From: Lachnospiraceae bacterium
GTDB lineage: Bacteria; Bacillota; Clostridia; Lachnospirales; Lachnospiraceae
Assembly: GCA_029067085.1 (NCBI GenBank)
Contig: JAIEFE010000018.1
Coordinates: 62,001-126,000, forward strand
Direction: 5' to 3'
Length of the DNA: 64,000 bases
In this document: positions 41,167-52,100 of the stretch, one piece after another
Position numbering within the stretch: position 1 is the stretch's first letter
How the letters are laid out: every line of letters starts with the position of its first letter
Notes under the pieces: generated by a model
The model's database searches: none
What the model was told of the DNA's origin: nothing
The model's input: only the letters and a program-made list of their open reading frames with translations
Made by a program: the position numbers and the translations under genes

Positions 41167-43500
41167 TTACAATTCATTGATTGTCGCGGTAATTGCCATT
41201 TTGCGAATCCGATTTGCCGGAGCTGTTACCGCTGCAACAGCAGAAACAAAGAGGAAAACGAATACGATTCCAAACCACAGGAGCGGAAAATGCCATTCTA
41301 TTCCCATTAGGCGCGTGATCAAGCTGATATGTAAAAAACGGCTGAGTGGAAGCCCAATGCTGCAACCGACAACAAAGCCGGAAACTGCATAAGTATATGC
41401 TTCCGCAGAAATCATCCGCCTCAGCTGTCTACTCTCCATGCCAACTGCCCGCATTGCACCGTACTGCTTTATCCTTGCAGACACACTCATAGAAATACTA
41501 TTGATAATGTTAAACAACGAGATGATCCAGATAAGGGATAAAAAGCCATAGCTTGCAATCTGCGTCGCCCAATAGGTGGCCGCATCCTGTCTGTTACTTT
41601 CCCGTAGATCCGTTATTATCATATCATCATTTTCAAAATTTCTGATTTGTGCCACCGTTTCTTCCGAAGCATTCGGAGCTAGCTGAATACCAATAAGACC
41701 ATATTCTGTATTTCCCATCATCCTGTCGAACGTTTCCTGAGAGCAGATTACGATCAGATCATCTCCAAATAACCCTTGTGATAGGGCACAGGTAATCTCA
41801 ACCTCTTCGCCTGCGAACTGAATCGTATCACCAACCTTCAGAGAATTGTTTCTATTGAAGACTGTTGCTACTTTGCTGCTATCCCCATAAACTGCATCCA
41901 ATGTGCCCTGCGCGATATTTCCTTTCGAATAATCCAACAATGTGTCATCATAAGAGACAATGTTAATATGATCTATCCCTGCTCTTGAAGATGTTGCAGA
42001 AACATTCGCCATATAGCTGCTTCCATAAACATTTACAACATCATCTATTTTCCTGATCTCATCGACCAGACTACGGTCAATATTCATCTCATTTGCATAA
42101 CTGCTCAATGCTATATCCGCCGATGTAGCATTTAATGACGGAAGCAGCAGCCTTGCGAAATCCATGAGTACATTGAAAGAAAAGATCAAAATAATAGTTA
42201 ATGCAAACGACGCGGTCATCAGGAACCAGCTCTTCTTCTTTTCTAATGCATGATATATGCCTAATAATCGGTCAATTTTTCCTGAACGGATCCGGAATGC
42301 ACGGCGGGCAGAAAGTTTGTTTTCCGCATTACCGGAAACTGCCGATACCGGAGAAACTTTAGCCGCCCTTTTTGCAGGAGACTGTGCAGCTAAAAGAACC
42401 GTAACAATTCCGACTGCCACACCGCTGATCAATCCGACAGGGCTGATCTTAAATACCGGCATTGTGGCAAATTCGCCGCCAATACCATAATGAAGCGCTG
42501 CGCAGACGATCCAACTGACGATTGTTCCAAAAGCTATCCCGATAGGCACTGCCATCTTACACCAATTCAATGCTTCCATTCGAACAAAGCGAATGATCTG
42601 CTCTCGGCTTGCACCGATACATCGCATCATTCCGAAAAACTGCGTCCGTTGTGCGACATTGCTGTTCATACTGCCGGAAATCATGAATACGCCTGCAAGC
42701 AATACTAAAACGAACATAATCGCTGCCAGCTCATACATTGCATGCATTCCGGAATTTCTGCTTCTGCCCGCCATACCCATTACACCGATATTTTCAGAAA
42801 TACTTTTGTCAGGTAATTGATACTGATCCTGCAATTCCGTTATTGCATTTGCTGCTTTTGCAGCGCTTTCAAACTGCACATAATAGATCAGTTCATGATT
42901 CGCAGTTCCGTTTTTCTCCATAAGAGAAGCAAATGCACTCTGCGACATATAAGCACCTATTAAAAAAGTCTGATTATTGTAATAATTCTCATCATCAGTG
43001 CCAAAACCGGATATGATAAATTCCGAATCTCCGGCAGGAGTATGCAAGATTATGCTATCTCCAAGCTGTACCTGAAAAGCAGTTACCGCATTAGGGCTGA
43101 GCATCACTTCCTTATCATTTGCCGGAAAAACTCCTTCCGTAATTCCATTTGAAATCTGATTGATATATGTTTCATCCGTACCATACAAAACAGCCCTTTT
43201 TTCATTGACCCGGTATGGCTGTGACCCATCGAAATTAAATGTGGAAGCCAAACCAAGCGCTGTAACATCTGAACGGCTGTAGATTTCATCCGCAACATCC
43301 TGTGTAATATTTTTCAGTGCAATATGCCAATTCCCATGATTGTTTATCATAAATCCGGTTTCTGTACGAATCATCATGTCTGCCATACTGAAAATAGCCG
43401 TCACTAGAAACACCGAAATGATAATACATAAAATCGTCATTCGATTCTGTCGTTTCTTTACTTTCGCAGAAATAGAAATAAGACTGAGATAGCTTTTCAT
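41167..43500 (-). CDS. FtsX-like ABC transporter permease
   Basis: A 777-aa permease with two FtsX-type units. An N-terminal TM ([19 protein letters not shown]) precedes a large extracellular domain and three TMs ([17 protein letters not shown] region), and a second set is near the C terminus ([37 protein letters not shown]). Such permeases work with the ATPase encoded upstream in peptide-antibiotic resistance or lipoprotein release. ATG 43500 overlaps the ATPase stop (ATGA) and has GGAGGTG in front; a GTG at 43509 does not. Confidence 0.88.
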   Translation of the reverse strand: MKSYLSLISISAKVKKRQNRMTILCIIISVFLVTAIFSMADMMIRTETGFMINNHGNWHIALKNITQDVADEIYSRSDVTALGLASTFNFDGSQPYRVNEKRAVLYGTDETYINQISNGITEGVFPANDKEVMLSPNAVTAFQVQLGDSIILHTPAGDSEFIISGFGTDDENYYNNQTFLIGAYMSQSAFASLMEKNGTANHELIYYVQFESAAKAANAITELQDQYQLPDKSISENIGVMGMAGRSRNSGMHAMYELAAIMFVLVLLAGVFMISGSMNSNVAQRTQFFGMMRCIGASREQIIRFVRMEALNWCKMAVPIGIAFGTIVSWIVCAALHYGIGGEFATMPVFKISPVGLISGVAVGIVTVLLAAQSPAKRAAKVSPVSAVSGNAENKLSARRAFRIRSGKIDRLLGIYHALEKKKSWFLMTASFALTIILIFSFNVLMDFARLLLPSLNATSADIALSSYANEMNIDRSLVDEIRKIDDVVNVYGSSYMANVSATSSRAGIDHINIVSYDDTLLDYSKGNIAQGTLDAVYGDSSKVATVFNRNNSLKVGDTIQFAGEEVEITCALSQGLFGDDLIVICSQETFDRMMGNTEYGLIGIQLAPNASEETVAQIRNFENDDMIITDLRESNRQDAATYWATQIASYGFLSLIWIISLFNIINSISMSVSARIKQYGAMRAVGMESRQLRRMISAEAYTYAVSGFVVGCSIGLPLSRFLHISLITRLMGIEWHFPLLWFGIVFVFLFVSAVAAVTAPANRIRKMAITATINEL

Positions 43501-44180
43501 TCGCGGCACCTCCCCAGATCGGTCAGTACCCCATCCGATACATTCAAAACCCGGTCCGCGGTCTGTGCAATACCGCGGTTATGCGTGATCATGATAATGG
43601 TCTGCTCATATTTTTTCGATGCCTCTTTCAGCAGGGCAATTACCTCACTGCTGTTCTGTGTATCAAGATTTCCTGTCGGCTCATCGGCAAGGATAAGCGA
43701 AGGGCGGGTAAGCAGCGCACGCCCGATCGCCACACGCTGCTGCTGTCCACCGGATAACTGGCTCGGCAGATGATTCCGCCGCTCTTTCAGATTCAGCACT
43801 TCCAGCAGCTCCTCTAAATACTTTCTGTCGGGCTTCTGGTAATCAAGCAGCACCGGAAAGATGATATTCTGCTCTACAGTCAATTCCGGAATCAGGTTAA
43901 ATGCCTGAAAGATAAAGCCTATATTTCTCCGTCTGAAAATGGTAAGTCTGCGGTCATTCATGGAAAAAATATCGTTGCCGCTGATCGTTACTTTACCGGA
44001 AGTAGGCATATCAAGGGCGCCTATCATGTTGAGGAGCGTGCTTTTACCGGAACCGGATTCCCCGACAATGGCGACATACTCTCCTTTCGGAACGGAAAAG
44101 CTGACATCCTTCAATGCCCTTACAGCGGTTTCTCCGCTCCCGTAAGTTTTACAGATATTACTGACTTCTAATAAATTCAT
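43497..44180 (-). CDS. ABC transporter ATP-binding protein
   Basis: A 227-aa ATPase of the MacB/LolD/BceA class with Walker [10 protein letters not shown], signature [15 protein letters not shown], Walker [13 protein letters not shown] and H-loop ITHNRG. It pairs with the overlapping permease gene. The module order RR-HK-ATPase-permease is the typical Bce-like antimicrobial-peptide sensing and resistance set. Confidence 0.93.
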   Translation of the reverse strand: MNLLEVSNICKTYGSGETAVRALKDVSFSVPKGEYVAIVGESGSGKSTLLNMIGALDMPTSGKVTISGNDIFSMNDRRLTIFRRRNIGFIFQAFNLIPELTVEQNIIFPVLLDYQKPDRKYLEELLEVLNLKERRNHLPSQLSGGQQQRVAIGRALLTRPSLILADEPTGNLDTQNSSEVIALLKEASKKYEQTIIMITHNRGIAQTADRVLNVSDGVLTDLGRCRE

Positions 44181-44248
44181 GGTGCAGTCACCTCTTTCTT
44201 TTTGATAGACACAATATAGCAGAGACAGCCTACACCAATATTACGGTT

Positions 44249-44268
44249 TTCCTACAATTGTGTAGGAA
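44249..44268. promoter_or_regulatory. Operator-like palindrome upstream of the ABC genes
   Basis: TTCCTACA-ATTG-TGTAGGAA, a perfect 8-bp inverted repeat in the gap between kinase and ATPase genes. Another half-site (TGTAGG) follows toward the ATPase start, near a TATATT -10-like box. It is a likely binding site for the response regulator at 45299. Confidence 0.6.
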
Positions 44269-44276
44269 TATGATTT

Positions 44277-45302
44277 TCAGATCAGGAAATTCATTGTGAA
44301 GGAAGTTCCGCTGCCCAATATGCTGTCTGCTTCAATCGTCCCGTTATGGGCTTCCACGATCGCTTTTGCAAGCGGCAGTCCCAGACCGATACCCTGCGTA
44401 TCTTTCGAATAACGGCTCCGGTAAAACCGCTTGAAAATATGGTGCAGATCCTCCGGATAAATACCGCTGCCGTTATCCTTTACGGTGATCTGAACGATAG
44501 AAGCAAACGCCCGCCATTCCATGCGGACACAGCCACCTTTTTCAGTATGGTCGAGGGCATTTTTCACAAGATTACTGATCGCTTCCATAAGCCAATTCCG
44601 ATCACATAAAAGGGTGATTTCACCATTACCGGCCAGTTCGATTTCTTTTCCTTCCTGTTCAGCCCGGAACAGAAAATGCTTTTTTACGCTCTCTGCAATT
44701 TCCGACACATTCTCCATCGATTTCTCTAACACGATCGTGCCTGCATCCAGCTTTGTAATTTTCAGAAGGTTCTGCACCAGTCCTTCTATCCGGTCGAGCT
44801 CCTGCTCGGAGAGTTGTGAGAATTCCTGAATCGTCGGCAGTTCTTTTGCCTCGTCCTGTATCAGACCGATATAAATATTGAGGGCAGCCAGCGGCGTCTT
44901 TAACTGGTGTGATATATCAGAAATTGTATTTCTCAAGAATTTCTTTGCTCTTTTTTCATTCTCAGCATGAGCGTTTAAGATAGCAACCAAAGAATTTACT
45001 TCATGGAACAGTCTGTATAATTCTCCTTCATCATTACATTCGATCGTAACATCTTTGTTGCCGGCTAAATATTCGGTAATCTGCGAAATGGCGCTTTCCA
45101 TGATTTCATGCTGTTCTCTGAAATACCTGTAACATAGCAGCAGTATTGCTGCTGACATCAGGCAAAAACAGATTATTATGTAAACCATATTATTCCTAAC
45201 AGCAAGACTCGCAAACAATACTGCAATCACTAAAAAAACCAGAATACACAACAAAATACTGCCAAAGAGCGATTTGACTTTCCTGTTTGCCAATAGTTTC
45301 AT
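44277..45302 (-). CDS. Sensor histidine kinase
   Basis: A 341-aa kinase with two N-terminal TMs (FGSILLCILVFLVIAVLFA, MVYIIICFCLMSAAILLL) and almost no extracellular loop, a HAMP-like linker, an H-box (DISHQLKTPLAALNI), N-box (AISNLVKNALDH) and G-boxes (DNGSGIY, GIGLGLPLAKAIV). The short sensor suggests signal input through the ABC permease, as in BceS-type kinases. ATG 45302 overlaps the regulator stop (ATGA). Confidence 0.92.
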   Translation of the reverse strand: MKLLANRKVKSLFGSILLCILVFLVIAVLFASLAVRNNMVYIIICFCLMSAAILLLCYRYFREQHEIMESAISQITEYLAGNKDVTIECNDEGELYRLFHEVNSLVAILNAHAENEKRAKKFLRNTISDISHQLKTPLAALNIYIGLIQDEAKELPTIQEFSQLSEQELDRIEGLVQNLLKITKLDAGTIVLEKSMENVSEIAESVKKHFLFRAEQEGKEIELAGNGEITLLCDRNWLMEAISNLVKNALDHTEKGGCVRMEWRAFASIVQITVKDNGSGIYPEDLHHIFKRFYRSRYSKDTQGIGLGLPLAKAIVEAHNGTIEADSILGSGTSFTMNFLI

Positions 45303-45997
45303 TCCGCACCTCGATCCACAGTATTCCATTTATACCCCATGCCGCGGACCGTGACGATCCGTTTCGGTTCTCCCGGATCATCTTCAATTTTTGTACGAAG
45401 CCTGCGGATATACACAGTAAGGGAACTGTTGTCTATATAACTTTCGTTACAATCCCACAGTTTACTCAAAATCTGCTCCGGAGAAAGTATCCGGTCAGGA
45501 TTTTCCATAAACAGGCATAACAGCTTATATTCACTTGCTGTCAGCTCGACCGGTTCTCCGCTTTTATATACTTCACCTTTTAAAAGGTGAACATTGATAA
45601 CGCCTGAATGCAGTTCTGTAACGGCAGTGCTGAAGTTTTCACTTCTGCGGAGCAAAGCGTTGATTTTCGATAAAAACACAGCTAACTTAAAAGGCTTTGT
45701 CATATAATCGTCAGCCCCAATGTCAAGCCCCATGACTATATCTGTCTCTTCATCGGCAGCAGTAAGAAACATGATAGGTACTTTTGAGGTCTGCCGTATC
45801 TTTTTGCAGAAATCAAAGCCGGAGCCGTCAGGGAGTGACACATCCAAAATGACCAGATCATATTTCCCGTCTGTCCATAATGCGTCTGCTTCCAGTGTGG
45901 TACGGGCAATCGTTATCTCATATCCCTGCTTTTTTACGGCAAAGGAAAGTCCGCTGACTAAACTCAGATCATCTTCCAATAAAAACAGCCGCTTCAT
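45299..45997 (-). CDS. OmpR-family response regulator
   Basis: A 232-aa regulator with acidic residues E8-D9-D10, phospho-acceptor D52 (LVILDVSLPDG), K-containing MTKPFKL and a C-terminal winged helix (ELTASEYKLLCLFMENPDRI, RRLRTKIEDD). ATG 45997 is used because AAAGGG lies 6 nt upstream; an ATG at 46027 is possible but weaker. It probably controls the ABC genes via the palindrome at 44249. Confidence 0.93.
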   Translation of the reverse strand: MKRLFLLEDDLSLVSGLSFAVKKQGYEITIARTTLEADALWTDGKYDLVILDVSLPDGSGFDFCKKIRQTSKVPIMFLTAADEETDIVMGLDIGADDYMTKPFKLAVFLSKINALLRRSENFSTAVTELHSGVINVHLLKGEVYKSGEPVELTASEYKLLCLFMENPDRILSPEQILSKLWDCNESYIDNSSLTVYIRRLRTKIEDDPGEPKRIVTVRGMGYKWNTVDRGAE

Positions 45998-46115
45998 TGC
46001 TATCCCTTTCATTTTGTCCTTTTTCATACAACTTCATTAGTTGTAATTATATGCACACGATCAGACAGTTTCAAGTATTTATTTCTTTTGTTTTCTCTGT
46101 GCAATGGTAACTGAA

Positions 46116-46155
46116 AAGCCTGCCCTCATTCCGTTCACGGAACAAGGGCAGGCTT
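46116..46155. terminator. Strong terminator between the giant gene and the regulator
   Basis: AAGCCTGCCC / GGGCAGGCTT arms, 10 bp perfect, around a 20-base loop that can itself pair (TTCCGT/ACGGAA). Located 16 bp after the stop of the 2508-aa gene, it would end the giant-gene transcript. Confidence 0.75.
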
Positions 46156-46170
46156 CCCTTTTATTACCAT

Positions 46171-49100
46171 TCAATTATACTTCAGGTCTTTCCTGATGAT
46201 CTCGAACTTATAGGTCACGCTTCCGCCAAACTCGGGCGCTAAGCCCTTGATGGTAACGCTTCCCTTGTTCTTACCCGATGCAGTGTTCGCGCCATAGATC
46301 AGCGTATAGTCTCTGCCTTCAATAAGTGTCCTGTTTCCGCTTTCTCCCTTGTACGTAACTGTCACCTGCGGTCTGACCTGTCCGCCGGTATATACAGCCT
46401 TGCCGATATCCACCTGCAGATTGTTTTTCGTCAGCTTCTCCTTGTAGATCTCCAGCGGTACTTCGAAGGAACCCTGCATGCTGTAAGCGGAACCTTCTTT
46501 TGCGGTAATGACAGCTACAGGCTTGAGCCCCCCTGCCATCCCGCTGTCTGCATATTCCTCGAACGCCGCCTGTGTATTCCTTACATAGCTGATCTCATAG
46601 TCCGTACCCGCTTTCAGCTTTGCTTTGCCGTCTTTGATCGTGACTGCGGGCTTATATTCATAATCAGCCGCCTTTTTGCTGTTATACGCTGTCTGAGCGC
46701 ACTCGATCGTGATATTCTCCCCGCGCAGATCTGCTCTTTCGATGGTAAACTTCTCGTCGAAGGAACCGCTGTAATTTCCTTTACCTTTGACAGTAACTGT
46801 CGGCGCATTTCCGGCAGCAGCATTCGCTACAGCCTTATTATTCTTATACGCGAGGGTATAATCCTTACCGTTACTTAACCGGATTCCCCTTTCATTGGTC
46901 AGGATGATCTCATCCACAGGCTTCACGCCCGCTTTGGTATACGGTAAAGTGATCGCTTTCATCGACGCAGCCCTTGTCACCTCGCTTATATCCGCCGCGC
47001 CGATCTTGAATTTCTTACTGATCTTACCGCTGTAGCCGGCTTTCGCCTTACCGGTAAATGTTACCGTGGCAGTACCCTTATTGATATTCTTGCTGTAGCT
47101 TACGGTGTAATCTACGCCATATACCAGCTTAGCCCCATCGGCCTTCCATGTAAGGTCAGCATTCTGTACGATCGCTCTGCCAGTATAAGCCTGATCCTGC
47201 AGCCCGGTTACGGTGACCGTTCCGTTTGCAAATGTCTTTCCCTTGATGGTAAACGTCGCGGTCTTACTTCCTACATACCCGTTCTTTCCTGTGACAACAA
47301 GCTCCGCCTTGCCGGCGCCGACGTTGTTGTTATAGCTCACATCATAATCCACACCCGGGTTGAGCAGCGTCCTGCCATAAGTCACTACGAATTCGTCATT
47401 TGCCGGTTTCGCCTTCTGTGCCGCTTTCAGTTCGATTTCCGAACCGGTATAAGGAATGTTCTTCAGGTCCTTACCCAGCGTGATCTTCATGTTCTTCATC
47501 AGGTGGGCCTTATCCGCCACATAAACCATCCGGCTGATGCTGCCCGTATAATTGCCTGTACCCGTTACTGTAAGCATGAATTCACCGCTATAATTCGCAG
47601 GTACCTTCGCTCCGGTGAATGCAACTGTATTATTGATTTCTGTGTTGCTCTGATCCCGGACGGACACTGCCATGAGTTCCAGTTCATAGTCCGTGCCCTC
47701 CTTCAGGTTTCTGCCGTATTTAATCGACCCGAAGGGTTTCTGCTCCTTATTTGCTTTCACGAGCTGGTCGTTCAGCTTAAGTGTTACCCCTGCTGCCGGC
47801 CTGGAATCATTCCCGATCGATGCAGGCAGAATATTGAAATTGATCTTAACGGTCTCTTTATAATTGCCCTTGCCCGTGATCTCTACGTACGGAAGTGCAG
47901 TGTTAAATATCTCACCCTTAAGCACACCGTCTTTATTCACATTGATGTTATTATAATACGTGACCGTATAATCCTTCCCGGCCTTAAGCAGCGTGTTCTC
48001 ATCATATACGCTGACAGCAGGCTTCTGCGCCTTGCCGTTATAGTAGAGGTTTGAGATCTCCTGTACCGCAAACTCACCGTCACTGCTCATGCCAAGCCAC
48101 TTCGCATAGAGAGTCAGATTCGACTGCACGATATCCGTCGCGAAATCCCACGGCTTCGTACATGCGGGATCTTTGAACCAGCCGTCGAAACGGTATCCAT
48201 CCGCCGTCGGTTCCTCCGGACGGTCGATGGTGGAACCCGCTTTTATGTCCGCAAGGGTCTGCGGCGCCGTCCCGTGTCCCTGTACATTGAATACGACCTG
48301 ATACACGCCGGTATCGTCCTGATCGTTCGGATCATTCGGGTCATCCGGATCATCCGGAGTCCCCTCCTCTCTCCACTTTGCATAAAGCCTGATATTCCCT
48401 GTGCTTCCCTTGACGATCTGTGTCACCCGCTCCTTAAATCCGGCGTCCTTATACCAGCCCTCAAAAATATAACCTTCTCTGACTGCGTCCGCGAGTGTTA
48501 TCGTCTCCGTATCTGTCGTATACGTCGCAGGATTCTCAGTACTGTTCGTTCCGCCGTTCAGCTCATAGGCAATCTTGTAAGTTCCTGACGGCATGGGAAC
48601 GTAGTCTTCGGGCGAATAGTCACAGTATATGTCCAGATTATCTAAAACTGTCTGTGCGCTTATCTTCCCCTGTGTTATCCATTGTAACATGTCGTACTCA
48701 TCGATATAGCAGATGACGGGAGGCGTTGTCCACATTGTCTGCTGTCCTGCCGCTTTCAGATATTCCACCAAAATATCTCTTGTTCCGGTAGACGTGTCAT
48801 AAGCAAACGTCATCTCGTCACATCCGTAGAGGTCTTTGTAGCCGCTTACATCTTCTTTGGAGTTTTGGTCATAATCAATTACGTATATGTCTACTCCGGT
48901 AAATTTGCTGATGGATTGGCTGATATCCTTTACCGCGTCGCTTGCGGCAGTATCGCGTTCATCAACTTTACATACAAATACCAACAGCTTCGCTTTGCCG
49001 TTCGCCCTGGAACTCAGTTTTGTTCCGTCCAGCGCAGTGAACGTCCTGTCGAGATTGGCAACGCCAAGTCCATCGCCCGCCTTGATCCACTTTGCATAGA

Positions 49101-52100
49101 GCGTGATATCACCCGTGCTTCCTTTCGGGATCTGCGTCACTTTCTCCGTAAATTCTGCGTCCTTATACCAGCCCCTAAATTTGTATCCTTCTTTGACGGG
49201 ATCCTTCAAAGTGATGGTATCCCCGTCGCTCTTATAGGTTTCCGGATTTTCGCTGTCGTTTTCGCCTCCGTCCAGTTCGTAATTAATCCAATAATAATCA
49301 TCATTACCGCAATACTTCTGCAGATCCTCCAATATCTGAGTCCAGCTTCTTCCTCCGGCAGTACCATACTGCACACGGTTTTTGGAGTCAATATAGACGA
49401 TGACAGGAGTGTTGACCTGACCATAGTTATCAAGATTGAGCATGTGGACATAATCCCAGACGCATTTCTTATTCGTCCCGTCTGTATCATAACAATAGGT
49501 AATCTCGTCACATCCGTTGTCTTTTTTAAATTGGGCAACTTCCTCCTTTGTCTTTCCCAGAAACGCTTCGATCGCATAGATATCTACGCCGTCAAACTCC
49601 TCAATATGATCTCTGAGTTCCTGATTGGTCGTCCTGCAATACCCGCACGTCGTGCTCAAGAAGAACAGAATTTTCGGCTTTCCATCCGCTCTGGTGCTGA
49701 CTTTCTCATCGTCCAGCGTCGTCAGGGTATATTCCGGATTTGCAGCGCTCAATCTCTTTTGCCACTTTGCATAGAGCGTGATATCGCCCGTGCTTCCTTT
49801 CGGGATCTGTGTCACTTTCTCCTTAAATTCCGCGTCCTTATACCAGCCGTCAAACAGGTATCCCGCTTTGAGCGCTTCCTGCAAAACAATGGTCTGTGAG
49901 TCGGCTGCATAGACGCTCGGATTCTTCCCGCTGTTCGTACCGCCGTTCAGCTCATAGGTGATCTTATAAATGCCTTCCGCATCCCCATAGTTATAATCAC
50001 AATAATCCACCAGATTCGTCAATATCTCCGTGTAGCTTCTCAGTCCGTAAGAACCATACTGCACACGGTTTTGCGAGTCAATATAGACGATGAGAGGGGT
50101 GAGGGCTGTGCCATCGACCTGAGCAATTTCGGCATACTTATAGAAATACGAATTATTCTCTCCTTCTTCGTCATAACAGTAGATGATCTCATCACATCCG
50201 TATGTCTTTTTAAAGTTGGCAACATCCTCCTTTGCCGCTCCTGAGATTTCAATCGCATAGATATCTACACCGTCAAAAGACTTAATATTTTCACTAAGGC
50301 CAAAATTCGTCTGTTGGCAATTAAAGCAGCCCGGTCGGAAAAAGAACAGCACTTTCGGTTTCCCGTCTGCCTTGGTGCTGACTTCCTCACCGTCCAGCGT
50401 CGTCAAGGAATAGTACGGATTCTCGGCATTCACCCCATCTTTTCCTGCTGTCCTGCTCCACTTCGCATAGAGCGTGATATCTCCCGTACTTCCTTTCGGA
50501 ATCTGCGTCACTTTTTCCTGAAACTTCGCATCTTTATACCAGCCCTCAAATTTGAAGTTCATTTTGGAAGCGTCTTTTAAAACGATCGTTTCCGTTTCAG
50601 GCGTATAGCTACTCGGATTGTCTTTGTCGTTCGTACCGCCGTCCAGTACATATGTAATATCGAAAGTTTCTTCCGTTTCGGACGGATAGCAGTATTTCTT
50701 CAGACTAGCTAAAACCTCCGATACGGTTTCATTAAAATCCCGACTGGAATGTGATATCCATTGTAAGATATCGTTCTCATCAATATAGCAGATGGTAGGA
50801 GGATATGCCTCAGACGTAGATATTCCTGCCACATACAGATATTCCGATAAAACAGCCTGCGCGCCGTCAGTCTCCTCGTCATAAGCAAACGTAATCTTGT
50901 CACATCCGCACTCTTCCTTGATTTTGTTTACCTCATCCCGTGAACACATGGAATAGTCAATTGCATATATGTCTATCCCGTCAAACTCGCTTATTCTATT
51001 ACTGATATTCTTTACCATGGTCCTGGAACGATCAAAGGTTTTATCACTAAAATCAGAGAATATCAACAGCTTCGGTCTGCCGTCCGCCTTGGAACGGATT
51101 GTTGTGCCGTCCAGCGCAGTGAACGTCTTGTCGAGATTGGCAAGTCCGAATCCTTCTCCCGTTTTTCTCCACTTCGCATAGAGCGTGATATCACCTGTGC
51201 TTCCCTTCGGGATCTGCGTCACTTTTTCCGTAAATTCCGCGTCCTTATACCAGCCTCTGAACTTCATATTTGAATTTTTATGCGTGGCGTCTTCTAAAAC
51301 GATCGTTTCCGTTTCAGCCGTATAAGTCCTCGGATTGTTTCTGCTGTTCGTGCCGCCGTTCAGCTCATAGGTGATCGTGTAGGTCCCCGGCTTCTGTGAC
51401 GGATAGTCACAGTATTTCTTCAAAGCCGCTATGATATCCGCCGCCGTGGGCGTGTCCCAGTCTGTGCCCGGATATACATACTGCAGAATATCCTCTTCAT
51501 CGATATAAACGATCGTAGGATTGTATAGGGAGTCGTCAAAACATCCCGACAGCTGTTTATACATCTGCTGTTTATCGCTGTTGTCATTCTCATAGTCAAA
51601 GGTATAGATGATTTCATCAGACGGAACCGCTAAACTAAGGTTTTCGATTACATTATATGTTCCGGTCCCAACCAAATAAAGATCTACGCCGTGCAGAACG
51701 CTGTCGGGATTATCCAGTTCACTCTGGACAGCCTGTAACGTATTCCGAGTGAATGAATCATATGTACCAAAAATCAATACCTTAGGCTTGCCGTCCGCAT
51801 GCGACGTGACTATCTGATAATCCAGCTTATGAAATCCGTAGTCCAGATTTGCATGATTTAATCCTTCTTTTTTGGTCCACTTCGCATAGAGCGTGATATC
51901 GCCCGTGCTTCCTTCAGGGATTTTCGTTACTTTTTCCTCAAATTCCGCATCCTTATACCAGCCCTCAAATTTATATCCTGCCTTGGCAGCGTCTTTTAAA
52001 ATGATCTCTGCCGTTTCTGCCGTATAGGAACTCGGATTGTCTTTGTCGTTCGTACCGTCGTCCAGTATATATGTAATCTTGTAAGTTCCCTGTTCTTCAG

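Noticed and set aside
47503..49899. Long plus-strand frames opposite the giant gene (up to 344 aa)
   Set aside because: They are antisense shadows of repeat-coding DNA; the same peptides recur opposite each repeat and none has a ribosome site.
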